A DNA stretch of 64,000 nucleotides. Origin: Arachis hypogaea. Lineage: Eukaryota > Streptophyta > Magnoliopsida > Fabales > Fabaceae. The notes under the pieces are model-generated. The model did not search any database. It saw nothing but the letters and a program-made list of their open reading frames with translations, and was not told the DNA's origin. The stretch is from assembly GCF_003086295.3 (NCBI RefSeq), contig NC_092044.1, forward strand, positions 71,724,528 to 71,788,527, written 5' to 3'. The translations under genes were made by a program, and so were the position numbers. Positions 11,641 through 22,463 of this stretch are shown here, in pieces; the first letter of the stretch is position 1; every line of letters starts with the position of its first letter.

Positions 11641-13020
11641 TGGTGCACAAATCCCCACACTCTGTACAACTGTACCAGTAAATGCACTGGGTCGTTCAAG
11701 TAATACTGAGCGAGTCAGGGTCGATCCCACGAGGATTGTGGTTTGAAGCAAGTGATGGTTATCTTACAGGTTTTAGTCAGGTGAATCAGAAGGTTGTTGG
11801 ATTGAGGCAAGGGAAATCAGTAATAGGACTATGGTTAAGGATTGGAGTTGCCTTGTCTTTCTAAATTAATTCTGATATTACTATCTTCTTTGCTTGTGAA
11901 TGATCTCTTCTATGACAGGCTGTATCTGATCAACGCCATGGGCCGTGGTCATCAATCTTCTCTATTTCAGATCAAATGCCATTGGTCGTGGTCATCCAAT
12001 TTGCACAAGGGTGAAGCTCTAGCAGTTTATTCTCGATACTACTCAAAACGCCACAAACAAGGTCGAATCTTCCGGATCAGAGAATGCTGCTTCTTTGGGT
12101 TTTAGCCTATACCACAGAGACCTTAATCTTCTTGGAAATCGGCTGAACTGGTGTCTCGAGAAGTCCCCAACAAAGTCGTGGATTAGCCGTCTGAGAGATG
12201 TATAATTAAGCTGGCGGTTCGTGCTTTCCAGTCACGTATTCACACGAACCCAAGAAGACACGGGTGGTTGTCAACGCAGTCCTAGTACGATGAACAGAGC
12301 TGATTGTCACTGATCATCCTATTCACCATGTTGAAGCACAAGTATACATCTTAGAATTAAATCAAACACGGATCGAAGAGAAACAGTAATACTTTTATTA
12401 ATTCATAGAACTCAGCAGGGTTCCCCTCAACCTAGGAGGTTTAGAAACTCATACTGAAAGGAAAATACAATGTAACACTCGAATATGGTAAATGATGGGC
12501 GAAGATCTTTAACAAAGAGTGATCTTCTACTTTAAATACTAAACTAATGACTAGTAAGGGTAAAACAGTCTTTTTAGTACTAAAATCCACTTCTGGGGCC
12601 CACTTGATGAGTGTTTGGGCTGAGCTTTGATGAGATCCACATGCTAGAAGGTCTCTAGGGTATTGAACGCTGGCTAGGGGGTCCTCTCTAGGCGTTTGGA
12701 CACTGGTCTCTGCTTTGTGGGCGTTGGATGCCTGGAAGGGGGTAGGAAGCTGGTGTTGGACGCCAATTTTGGGCCTTCTAATCCGAACCAAAGTATAAAG
12801 TATTATACATTTCTGGAAAGCTCTGAAAGTCAGCTTTCCATATTCGCTAAAAATGTTCCATTTGAACTTCTGTAGCTCTAGAAAAGCTCTTCTGAGTGAA
12901 AGGAGGTCAGATCCAGACAACATCTGCAGTGCTTTCTCTGTCTCTGAATCAGACTTTTGCTCCAGCTCCTCAATTTCAGCCAGAAATTACCTGAAGTTGC
13001 ATAAAAATACAAAAACTCAA
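11641..13020 (-). repeat. 3' LTR of element C, start deleted
   Basis: Shares its end (TGGTGCACAAATCCCCACAC on the plus strand) with the 5' LTR at 41891. At about 13020 the LTR runs from AAAAACTCA straight into internal sequence ATTTCAGATTGTGATTCAG, whose counterpart in B is at 27087. About 120 bases of LTR start, the PPT-side box, hairpin and several hundred internal bases are therefore gone. Palindromic cores lie at about 12655-12770. Confidence 0.85.
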
Positions 13021-14173
13021 TTTCAGATTGTGATTCAGTTTTACTAGAATCCCATATAGAGGTGCCCAGAGTTCTTAAGCACACTCTTTTTGCTTTGGAT
13101 CTCGACTTTAACCGTTCGGTCTCAAACTTTTCACTTGACACCTTCACGCCACAAGCACATCAAATACAATGAGAATAGACATAATTTAATTGGTCTAATT
13201 CAGAACCATCCAATAATTTTTAATCTTATTAATCTTAGGAATATCGCAAGAAAGAAATAATCGGCTAGGTCCTTAGGTTTATTTAAGGCTTTCGAGGAGC
13301 CGTATGAGGTGAAAATATGGTTAAGTAACGTTCTCACCGACTAGCATTACATAATAGTTTAAGTACAGTTGATATAGTTGATGCACAATCAAAATATGGT
13401 TTTTGGGGGTGGAATTTGTGGCGACAACCTATAAGTTTCGTCGTTTTTCTAATTTCTTCCCTAGCAGAAAATGAAAGATTACCTTTTGATTTACCAGAAG
13501 CGGAAGAAGAATTAGTAGTGGGTTATCAAACTGAATATTCGGGTATCAAATTTTTATTCCTTTAGGCCCTTCTATCCATTAATACTCAAAGCCTTGGATC
13601 CTTTTACTCTTGCCTTTTGGTTTAAAGGGTTATTGGCTTTTTTAATCTGCCCTCCTTTTCCTGCATTTTTGGGTAGTAATGGATTTTTCTGCTTTTTATT
13701 ATTTTTTTCTTTTTCACCATTTTTTCTTTCTTTTTCGCATGCATTATTATTTTTTTCTTTTGCAACCTGCTTTTTCTTTTTCTTTTTGCTGCTTTTTCTT
13801 ACTTTAAGAATCAATTTTTGAATTTTTCAGATTATGAATAATATTTTTTTTCATCATTCTTTCAAGAGCCAACATTCTAAAATTCCAACTTCAAATATGC
13901 ACTGTTTATTCATACATTCAGAAAATAAAAGCAACGCCACCACATCAAAATAATTGAACTATTCTTATTTTAAACTTGGAATTCATGTATCTCTCAATTC
14001 TTTTCAATTAAAATTTTCTTTTAAGCAATGTGAGAAATATATGGGACATTTTACAACTTTAAGACATCAATGCAAATAATCATGCAACAAGAACAAGAGA
14101 ACAGGCAACATAACATAACAGAAAATAGAAAAATAATAAAAGGGAATGGAAGTAAAAGAGAACGAATCCACCT
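13021..14173 (-). mobile_element. 3' non-coding internal region of element C
   Basis: Matches the corresponding regions of A and B, including the long pyrimidine tract (13620-13805). It is interrupted by the plastid fragment at 13161-13553, which replaces about 37 bases present in B (27228-27264). Confidence 0.75.
13161..13553 (+). pseudogene. ndhA: Plastid DNA insert: end of ndhA intron and start of exon 2
   Basis: The frame from about 13367 reads [18 protein letters not shown], then [19 protein letters not shown] and [11 protein letters not shown], the start of ndhA exon 2 (NADH dehydrogenase-like subunit). Upstream, GAGCCGTATGAGGTGAAAAT (13296-13315) resembles domain V of a group II intron, as expected for the ndhA intron. 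The reading frame is open to the junction. Both edges join Athila 3' non-coding sequence. It is a nuclear insertion of plastid DNA and is not functional. Confidence 0.92.
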
Positions 14174-15342
14174 TTAATGGTGGCGGCTAGTGCTCCTCCT
14201 TGAGGATCCAATATGATGCTTGATCTCTTCAATGTCACTCCTTTGCCTTTGTTGTTCTTCCCTCACAGCCCTTTGATCTTCTCTTGTGGCTCTTTGATCT
14301 TCTCTTATTTCATTGAGGGTGATGGAATGCTCTTGATGATCCACCTTTAATTACTCCATGTTTATGCTTAGTTCTCCAAGAGAAGTCTGCCATTGATCCT
14401 AATAGCTTTGAGGAGGAAAATACATCCCTTGAGGCATCTCAGGGATCTCATGCTGAGGTGGTTGCACAGGCTCTTGTGTATGCTCTTTGGTTTGCTCCAT
14501 CCTCTTCTTAGTGATGGGCTTGTCCTCCCCAATGGAGTTATCTCCTTTTATGCCAATTCTAACTGAATTGCAAAGATGACAGATGAGGTGTGGGAATGCG
14601 AACCTTGCATTAGTGGAAGGCTTCTCAGCTATCTTGTACAGTTCTTGAGGAATCACCTCATGTACTTCTACCTCACTTCCAATCATGATGCAATGGATCA
14701 TGATGGCTCTATCAACAGTCACTTCTGACTGATTGCTAGTAAGGATGATGGAATGTTGGATGAATTCCAATCATCCTCTAGCTTTGGGCTTGAGGTCAAG
14801 CCTTCTTAGTTGAATGGACTTGCCTTGGGAATCCCTTTTCCACTGTGCTTCTTCCACACAGATGTTTGAGAGCACTTGATCCAATCTCTGATCAAAGTTG
14901 ACTCTTCTTGTATAAGGATGTGGGTCCCTTGCATCAGAGGCAAGTTGAACGTCAACCTCACACTTTCAGGGATGAAATCTAGGATTCTCCCTCGGACCAT
15001 GGTGCTCCAATTCATTGTATTTGGGTTCACACTAGTGTCATTGTTTTTAGTAACCCATGCATTAGCAGAGAACTCTTGCGCCATTAGAATCTCAACATCT
15101 TGAATGAGATTGGTTAGGACTTCCCAACCTCTTCTCCGAATCTCTCTTCAGATTTTTTGAATACTCATTCTTCTTGAGCTTGAAAGGGACCTCAGGGATC
15201 ACTTTCTTCTCTGCCAGTACTTCATAAAAGTGTTCTTGGTAGGTTTTGGTGATGAATCTCTCCATCTCTCAAGATTCAGAGGAGGTGATTCTACTGCCTT
15301 TCCTTTCCTCTTTCTAGAGGGTTCTCCAACCTTGGATGCCAT
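14174..15342 (-). pseudogene. 3' ORF of element C ('putative plant transposon protein' family), broken
   Basis: Begins at 15342 (MASKVGEPSRKRKGKA, a basic N-terminus). After a frameshift near 15260 it continues YQEHFYEVLAEKKVIPEV, then MAQEFSANAWVTKNN (15084) and TVDRAIMIHCIMIGSEVEVH (about 14720), typical of the 'putative plant transposon protein' domain in Athila-type elements. It ends in REEQQRQRSDIEEIK near 14220. Several stops and shifts (15190, 14806, 14770 and 14400) make it non-functional. It lies between pol and the 3' LTR, where Athila carries its extra ORF. Its function is not established. Confidence 0.75.
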
Positions 15343-15395
15343 GAATGGTAATGGAAAGAAAAAAAACTATGCTTTTCCAATACCAAACTTAAAAA

Positions 15396-15415
15396 TTTGC
15401 TTGTCCACAAACAAA
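15396..15415 (-). promoter_or_regulatory. Hairpin and AAGTTTGGT box before the 3' ORF of C
   Basis: TTTGCTTG, loop TCCA, CAAACAAA: a stem with one mismatch, followed on the element strand by TTTAAGTTTGGTATTGG (15379-15395). It lies about 40 bases ahead of the ORF start and matches the unit next to the 3' LTR of F, A and B. Confidence 0.6.
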
Positions 15416-16020
15416 AATAAAGTAAAGAGAAGAATGGAGGAGGAGAAGAAGAAAATAGAAGAAGATAGAGAGAGAGGGCTTGGCCAAGTAGGGTGTTTGA
15501 GGGTATGAGAGGTGTGTGTAAGAAGGGTTATGAAGAGGGGTATTTATAGGAACTGGGTTAGGGTAGGTTCGGTCATGGGTTTGAAATTTGATTTTGAATT
15601 GGGTGGGGGTTGGTGGAAGTTATAATGGATTTGGGAAAGTGATATGGATGCGATTGGGTTAGGGTTTATAGGGAAGTGTGTATAGGGAAGTGTAAAAGTA
15701 AGTGGGGTAGGTGAAGATGCTGTAGGACCCACTGATCCTGAGAGGCTAGGGAATTCAGATTCTCTGCTCTTTGTACTAGCGTTTGAACGCCCAAGGTCTG
15801 CTCCCTGGCTGGCATTCAACGCCAGCAATACTGCCCATTTGGGGGGTTGGACACCCAGCCAGAGCTCCCTGGCCGGCGTTCAACTTTTAATAACACTCCA
15901 TCCAGAGTGTTATGTTTTCTCTGCTGAACAATTCTGTCTTTGTTGTGACTACTGCATATGATCATGACTCTAAAAATAACTGAAAGAAAAACAAAATGAA
16001 AGAAAATAAAAATAATGAAT
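15416..16020 (-). mobile_element. Spacer of element C with palindromic cores
   Basis: Non-coding. At 15775-15895 it carries GGCGTT/AACGCC type cores (GGCATTCAACGCCAG near 15812; GGCGTTCAAC near 15876). No coding region is supported. Confidence 0.6.
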
Positions 16021-16025
16021 TAAGG

Positions 16026-16076
16026 TTGGGTTGCCTCCCAACAAGCGCTTCTTTAACGTCATTAGCTTGACGGTTA
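16026..16076 (-). promoter_or_regulatory. Conserved post-pol motif (C copy)
   Basis: Element-strand AAGCGCTTGTTGGGAGGC with flanking GTCAAGCTAATGACGTTAA. It directly follows the stop of the integrase-tail segment. Nearly the same block follows pol in A, B, J and K although the surrounding sequence differs. Confidence 0.75.
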
Positions 16077-16081
16077 GCTCC

Positions 16082-16450
16082 TTATGCAGGTGAGTATGGG
16101 CTTTGAAGTTCATCCCTTACAATGAACTTTTTTCCTGTCTTCTTGTGAATGAGCTCCACATGCTCTAGAGACAGGATACGACTCATTGTATGTGGTAAGA
16201 TTGGCTTCTTGGTGAAGATAACTCTCATGCCAGGTGAGAGACCTTCAGTTAGGAATTTCTTGTCCTTGCAGCCTTTAGGCACTTTCTTTTTAGTACCTTT
16301 GTGCTTAGAGCTTGCTGACGGTTGTCCAACACCAAACTTAGAATTGATGTTTGGGGACTCTACAAAGCTCTGCACAGAAAGAGAGGGTTGGAACACTAGG
16401 TGTTGCACAATTATCTCTCTTTTATTTGGGGGAGAATTGGGATGAAGCAT
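16082..16450 (-). CDS. Integrase-tail-like segment of element C
   Basis: An open frame ending in a basic stretch KGTKKKVPKGCKDKKFLTEG and then an SH3-like block (SPGMRVIF ... SRILSLEHVELIHKKTGKKF). J and K have the same block after protease. The pattern, PGxxV followed by xxILSLEHVEI, resembles the C-terminal region of gypsy integrases that follows the catalytic core. The core itself is absent. It is probably translated as the end of a gag-protease polyprotein; the Met at 16450 is an arbitrary start. Confidence 0.6.
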   Translation of the reverse strand: MLHPNSPPNKREIIVQHLVFQPSLSVQSFVESPNINSKFGVGQPSASSKHKGTKKKVPKGCKDKKFLTEGLSPGMRVIFTKKPILPHTMSRILSLEHVELIHKKTGKKFIVRDELQSPYSPA

Positions 16451-16473
16451 CTTGAATAAGATGTGATCCTCCC

Positions 16474-17992
16474 CTAGTTATAGAATTTGTTCTTCCTTAG
16501 CCACATCAATGATAGATTGGTAGTGGCTAGGAAAGGTCTTGCAAGGATGACAGAGTAATCCTCATCCTCTCCAATATCCAAGACTATGAAGTTTGCGGGG
16601 ATGTAGTAGTTTTCAACTTTTACCAAGACATCTTCTACTAAGCCATATGGCTTCTTCATTGTCTTGTCTGCCATCTCTAATGAGATGTTTGTAGCTTGTA
16701 CCTTAATGATTTCCATCTTCTCCATTACAGAGAGTAGCATGAGGTTGATACTTGTCCCTAGGTCACACAGAGCCTTCTCAAAGGTCATAGTGTATATGGT
16801 GCAAGGAATCAGAAAGCGTCCAGGATCTGGAAGCTTCTAAGGTAGCTTCTGCTGAACCAAAGCATGGAGTTCTTTGGAAAGCAATGGAAGTTCTTCCTCC
16901 AAAGGCTTTATACCAAATAGCTTATCATTCAGCTTCATAAGAGCTCCTAGGTATCGACTAACTTCCTCTTCCCTAGTGTCTTCATCCTCATCAGAGGATG
17001 AGTATTCATCAGAATTTATGCACTGCAGAAGTGCATTCAAAGGAACCTCTATGGTCTTTATGTGAGCCTTGTCTTCCTTTGGTTCTTGGATAGGGGTTTC
17101 TTGAGTGAGTATTGAGCACTCAGAGGGTGTGCTTTTACTGGCGTTCAATGCCAGCTCTGTTAGTTCCTTGGGAGTTGAACGCCCATTCTGTTCACCCTTC
17201 CTGGCGTTAAATGCCAGTTCCTTTGTCCTTTTGGGCATTGAACGCCTAGTAGGGGTATCATTGCTGGTGTTTAACGCTAGCTTCCTTGGGCATTGAACGC
17301 CCAGGGAGGGGTTCCTCACCAGCATTCAGTGCCAGGATGTATGCCTGTTTGGGAGTTGAATGCCCAGTGAGGGGTTCCTTACTGGCGTTCAGCGCCAGAG
17401 TTCCTGTACGCCCAGTCAATGCTCCATGGCTGGCGTTCAATGCCAGCTCTGCTGCCAAGATGGGTGTTGAATGCCCAGTGAGGGGTTCCTTACTGGCGTT
17501 CAGCGCCAGGCTTGCTACCAAATCAGACATTGAACGCACAGTGATAGGTTCTTCACAGGTGTTCAATGCCTCCCCAATTTCTCCAGATTCGGCCTCTACC
17601 TCAAAGGTGATGGCCTTGCACTCTTCTCTTGGGTTCACTTCAGTGTTACTAGGAAGAGTGTCAGGAGGAGTCTCAGGGATCCTCTTGCTCAGTTGACCAA
17701 CTTATACCTTCAAATTTCTAATGGAGGACCTTGTTTCATTCATGAAACTATGAGTGGTCTTAGAGAGGCTAAAAACCAGAGTAACTAAGTCAGAGAGGCT
17801 CTGCTTAGGGGTTTCCATGTTCCCTTGAGAAGATGGGAATGGTGGTCTGTTATTAAACCTATTCTGGTTCCTTCCACCTTGATTATTATTGAAACCTTGC
17901 TGAGGTTTCTGTTGATCCTTCCATGAAAGGTTAAGATGATTCCTCCATGAAGGGTTGTAAGTGTTTCCATAGGGTTTTTCCATGTAATTCAT
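16474..17992 (-). pseudogene. gag-pro: gag C-terminal linker and protease of element C (second part)
   Basis: Continues the gag interrupted by A: the frame leaves 39471 and resumes at 17992 with KPYGNTYNPSWRNHLNLSW, a typical Athila gag sequence. Next come a repeat-rich linker (17570-17130, units of LALNAS), an acidic segment, and protease with CDLGTSINLM (about 16760), the D-x-G catalytic motif. The protease ends early relative to J and K. Frame breaks occur near 17700, 17260 and 16800. It is not intact. Confidence 0.8.
17130..17570 (-). repeat. Palindromic GGCGTT-N-AACGCC array inside gag of C
   Basis: About ten GGCGTT/AACGCC-like cores alternate in orientation at 25-40 base spacing. Examples are CTGGCGTTCAATGCCAG near 17137 and 17430, and CTGGCGTTCAGCGCCAG near 17381 and 17492. 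On the element strand they read as repeats of LALNAS and GHSTP-like peptides. A and B have shorter versions at the same place in gag. Confidence 0.85.
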
Positions 17993-19512
17993 GGTGCACG
18001 AAATCACAATCACACTTTTGTAATTCCGCACAACTAACCAGCAAGTGCACTGGGTCGTCCAAGTAATACCTTACGTGAGTAAGGGTCGATCCCACGGAGA
18101 TTGTCAGCTTGAAGCAACCTATGGTTATCTTGTAACTCTTAGTCAGGATATCAATAATTCTCAGGTTTAATTGTGAAAAGTAGAAGAACATGAAATAGAT
18201 ACTTGTTTTGCAGTAATGGAGAACAGGTTGAGGTTTTGGAGATGCTCTATCTTCTGAACCTCTGCTTTCCCACTGTTTTCTTCTTCATGCACGCAAGGCT
18301 CCTTCCATGGAAAGCTGTATGTAGGGTTTCACCATTGTCAATGGCTACCTCCCATCCTCTCAGTGAAAATGTTCAACGCGCTCTGTCACAGCACGGCTAA
18401 TCATCTGTCGGTTCTTAATCAGGTTGGAATAGAATCTAGTGATTCTTTTGCGTCTGTCACTAACGCCCAGCCCTCAGGAGTTTGAAGCTCGTCACAGTCA
18501 TTCAATCCTTGAATCCTACTCAGAATACCACAGACAAGGTTTAGACCTTCCGGATTCTCTTGAATGCCGCCATCAATTCTAGCTTATACCACGAAGATTC
18601 TGGTTAAGAATCCAAGAGATATTCACTCAATCTAAAGTAGAACGGAGGTGGTTGTCAGGCACACGTTCATAGGTGAGAATGATGATGAGTGTCACGGATC
18701 ATTACATTCATCAAGTTGAAGAACAAGTGATATCTTAGAATAGAAGCAAGCGTGATTGTTTGAAAAACAGTAGTAATTGCATTAATCCATCAAGACACAG
18801 CAAAGCTCCTCACCCCCAACCATGGGGTTTAGAGACTCATGCCGTAGAAGATACAATAAGAAACGTGTAATGTGTCATGAGGTAAAGATACAATGTCAAA
18901 ATATCCTATTTATAGTGAACTAGTAACCTAGGATATACAGAAATGAGTAAATGACGTAAAAATCCACTTCCGGGTTCCACTTGGTGTGTGCTTGGGCTGA
19001 GCATTGAAGCTTTCATCTGTAGAGACTTTTTCTGGAGTTAAACGCCAGCTTTTCTGCCAGTTTGGGCGTTTAACTCCAATTTTTGTGCCAGTTCCGGCGT
19101 TAAACGCCGGGAATTCTGAAGCTGATTTGTAACGCCGGTTTGGGCCACCAAATCTTGGGCAAAGTATGGACTATTATACATTGCTAGAAATCCCAAGATG
19201 TCTATTTTCCAACGCAATTGAGAGCGCGCTAATTGGGCTTCTGTAACTCCGGAAAATCTACTTCGAGTGCAGGGAGGTCAGAATCCAACAGCATCTGCAG
19301 TCCTTTTTCAGCCTCTGAATCAGATTTTTGCTCAGGTCCCTCAATTTCAGCCAGAAATTACCTGAAATCATAGAAAACACACAAACTCATAGTAAAGCCC
19401 AGAAAAGTGAATTTTAAATAAAAACTAATAAAAACATACTAAAAACTAACTAAAATGTACTAAAAACATACTAAAAACAGTGCCAAAAAGCGTATAAATT
19501 ATCTGCTCATCA
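17993..19512 (-). repeat. 3' LTR of element A
   Basis: Element-strand start TGATGAGCAGATAA (19512), end TTTCGTGCACCA (17993). It is nearly identical to the 5' LTR at 37984-39465 apart from scattered substitutions and a 38-base deletion in the latter near 38124. Palindromic cores (GGCGTTAAACGCC near 19094) lie at 19030-19140. Confidence 0.95.
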
Positions 19513-20442
19513 CAACACCAAATTTAAATTGTTGCTTGTCCCCTAGCAACTAAAAATTAAATAGGATAAAAAGAAGAGAACATACTATAGACTCCAAAAT
19601 ATCAATGAAACTTATCTCCAATTAGATGAGCGGGACTAGTAGCTTTTTGCTTCTGAAAAGTTTTGGCATCTCACTTTATCCTTTGAAAATTAGAATGATT
19701 GGCATCTATAGGAACTCAGAATTCAGATAGTGTTATTGATTCTCCTAGTTAAGTGTGATGATTCTTGAACATAGCTACTTTATGAGTCTTGGCTGTGGCT
19801 CAAAGCACTCTGTCTTCCAGTATTACCACTGAATACATACATGCCACAGACACATAACTGGGTGAACCTTTTTAGATTGTGACTCAGCTTTGCTAGAGTC
19901 TCTAATTGGAGGTGTCCAGGGTTCTTAAGCACACTCTTTTTGCCTTGGATCACTTTTTATCTCTCTCTCTTTTTTCTTTTTCATTTTTTTTTGAATTCAC
20001 TATTTTTTTTCTTGCTTCAAGAATCAATTTGATGATTTTTCAGATCCTCAATAATATTTCTCCTTTTCCATCATTCTTTCAAGAGCCAACAAGTTTAACA
20101 TTCTTTAATCAACAAATTCAAAAGACATATGCACTGTTCAAGCATTCATTCAGAAAACAAAAAGTATTGTCACCACATCAAGCTAATTCAACTAGTTTCA
20201 GAGATGAATTCGAAATCCTGCACTTCTTGTTCTTTTGTGATTAAAGCATTTTTCATTTAAGAGAGGTGATGGATTCATAGGACATTCATAGCTTTAAGGC
20301 ATAGACATTAAATTTTATTAATCATGAATTAAGAACAAGACTCAAAGATAAACATAAGATAAGACTAATAGTAATAGAAAACAAAAATTTAAATGACTCT
20401 AAAATAGACTCCTACTGATAGAGGTTATCACAGAGTTAGGAT
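19513..20442 (-). mobile_element. 3' non-coding internal region of element A
   Basis: Starts at the LTR with the AAATTTGGTGTTG box, then a hairpin at 19531-19550 (GTTGCTTG, TCCC, CTAGCAAC; one mismatch). The remainder aligns with the same region of F, B and C. A pyrimidine-rich run lies at 19960-20015. No gene. Confidence 0.8.
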
Positions 20443-21642
20443 TCAACAACCTTGATCTTGAGAAGTGGATGCTCCCTCAACTTGTGGGGTATTTGACCCT
20501 TCAAGGGAGAGCTTCTGGTGCTTCAGCTCCTGTAGCTCACGCCCCTGCTTCTCTTGTTCCTTCAGCAATTTGCAGAGCATGCAGTTTTGATTCTGCTGTT
20601 CTTCCTTAATTTGTTCCATAGCTTCTTGCAACTTAGCAACAGATGCTTCTAGGCGGGTCCAGTAGTCAATTTCAGGGAGTTCAGGGAGGAACTCCTGCGC
20701 CCTCCTTTTGATAAAATTATCTTGTATTTGTCCTTCCATTGACTTCTTGGTGATTGGATGTTCAATTGGGATGAATTCATCTACTCCCATCCTCACCCCA
20801 GCATCTTTACATAGCAAAGAGATTAAGCTTGGGTAAGCCAGTTTGGCTTCAGTGGAATTCTTGTTTGCAATTGTGTAAATCTCACAAGCAATCAGATGAT
20901 GAACCTCCACTTCTTTTCCCAGCATAATGCAATGAATCATCACTGCTCTCTTGATAGTGACCTCAGAACGGTTGCTAGTGGGCAATATGGAACGCCCAAT
21001 GAAGTCTAGCCAACCTCTTGCAATTGGTTTGAGATCTCCCCTCTTGAGTTGGTTTGGGACACCTTTTGAATTGGTTGTCCACTTAGTTCCAGGGAGGCAT
21101 ATGTCCTCTAGATCTTGATCCAACCCCTTATCTGCTCTCACCATTCTCCTATTAAAGGATTCAGGATCATCTTGCAGTTGAGGCAATTTGAAGACCTCTC
21201 TTATTTTGTCCAGATGGAAGTAAATAATTCTCCCTTTGACCATGGTTCTGTAGGTATGAAAAGCAGTTCCAGTCATTCTCTGCTTATCTGTCAGCCACAG
21301 ATTTGAGTAGAATTCCTGAACCATGTTTCTTCCAACCTTTGTCTCAGGGTTGGTTAGAACTTTTCATCCTCTGTTTCGAATTTGATCTTAGATCTCCAGA
21401 TATTCATCTTCTTTCAGATCGAATTTAACTTCCGGGATCACTGACCTTAGACCCATTATTTTGTGGTAATGGTCTGCATGTTCTTTAGTTAAGAACCTCT
21501 CTTGACTCCAAAGATCCTTTGGAGCATTCTCTTTCTTGCCTCTAGAATTGGTTTGTTTTCCTTTGGGAGCTACGATCTTGATGAGCCTTAGCTTAGTGAT
21601 CATGGAAAAACACACCAAACTTAGAGGGTTGCTTGTCCTCAA
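20443..21642 (-). pseudogene. 3' ORF of element A ('putative plant transposon protein' family)
   Basis: Best-preserved copy in the window. One frame runs from about 21600 to 20443 with two stops at about 21387 and 21366. Features in order: a basic N-terminus with KENAPKDLWSQERFL; VIPEVKFDLKEDEY; MVQEFYSNLWLTDKQ (21324); the core with SNRSEVTIKRAVMIHCIML; then a C-terminal coiled coil (EQIKEEQQNQNCMLCKLLKE, 20650-20550). It occupies the position of the Athila extra ORF between pol and the 3' LTR. Some authors call that ORF env-like, but I see no signal peptide or membrane segment here. Confidence 0.8.
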
Positions 21643-21646
21643 GCAA
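21629..21646 (-). promoter_or_regulatory. Hairpin and AAGTTTGGTGTG box before the 3' ORF of A
   Basis: TTGCTTG, loop TCCT, CAAGCAA: a perfect 7-base stem. On the element strand CTAAGTTTGGTGTGTTTTTCC (21602-21622) follows, just ahead of the ORF start. Confidence 0.75.
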
Positions 21647-21974
21647 AAGAAAAGAAAGAGGAGAGAGAGGAGGAGAGCAAATTCGAATGGTGGGGAAAGG
21701 GGGATGGCCGAACGTATATTTATAAGGGAGGGGGGAGAGATTTCGAAAATTTTGAAGGAGATTTGAGAAGATATGGAAAGAATTTGAGAGATATTTGAGT
21801 TTTTTTGAAGAAGATTTGGAAAGGATTTGAAAGAGATTTGAAAAATGATTTTAATTTTTAAGATTTGAAGGTGAATGATGAAAGTTTGAAATGTGTTTAT
21901 GCAGAAAATTATGGATCAAAACAAGAAAGTTTGAAAAAATTTGAAGTGGAAAGCAAAATCTCTGTCCCCCACCT

Positions 21975-22285
21975 ATCTGGTGTTAAACGCCCAGAATGGT
22001 ATCCATTCTGGCATTTAACGCCCAAATGTTGGCCATTATGGGCGTTTAACGCCCAGCCAGGTACCCTGGCTGGCGTTAAACGCCAGAAACCCCTTCATCA
22101 CTGGGCGTTTTGCTGAACGCCTAGGATGCTGCCAACCTAGCGTTAAACGCCCAGAATGGTGCCCAGTCTGGCGTTTAACACCCAAAATGGTACCTTTACT
22201 GGCGTTAAACGCCCAGAATGGTATCCATTCTGGCGTTTAACGCCCAGAGTACCCCTTACTGGCATTTTTTCGCCAGCAAGCTCAT
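21975..22285 (-). repeat. Palindromic GGCGTTTAACGCC array, 3' region of element A
   Basis: At least nine cores with 6-8 base arms around one base, for example GGGCGTTTAACGCCC at 22040-22054. Pairs of cores form longer hairpins: GTTAAACGCC-C-AGAATGG at 22204-22221 pairs with CCATTCT-GGCGTTTAAC at 22225-22241 across a 3-base loop. AGCCAGG/CCTGGCT near 22056-22071 forms another. The region is non-coding, between the 3' ORF and the post-pol motif. Confidence 0.9.
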
Positions 22286-22405
22286 TTTCTCTGCTTTTTG
22301 CACTGAATCCTTCTGTAACTCTGTGAATTCCTTCAATTTTGATGATTGCCCTTTGAGAATATGTATCAAACTTTTATTAAATAAAACAGATAACCTGCTA
22401 ATGAC

Positions 22406-22450
22406 TGGGTTGCCTCCCAGCAAGCGCTTCTTTATTGTCTTTAGCTGGAC
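22406..22450 (-). promoter_or_regulatory. Conserved post-pol motif (A copy)
   Basis: AAGCGCTTGCTGGGAGGC on the element strand, 14 bases beyond the integrase stop. One base differs from the C and B copies. Confidence 0.7.
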
Positions 22451-22463
22451 CTTTTACTGAGAT

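Noticed and set aside
13594..13821. Phe/Leu-rich plus-strand open frame that looks like a membrane protein
   Set aside because: It is the pyrimidine-rich tract of the element 3' region read in the wrong strand; equivalent tracts in A and B give similar false frames.
18203..18400. Short plus-strand open frame repeated at 38154
   Set aside because: It lies in both LTRs of A because they are copies of one sequence; it runs against the element's strand and has no domain.
20443..21642. Calling the 3' ORF a retroviral-type envelope gene
   Set aside because: No signal peptide, membrane segment or cleavage site is visible; only its position matches the env-like slot of Athila.
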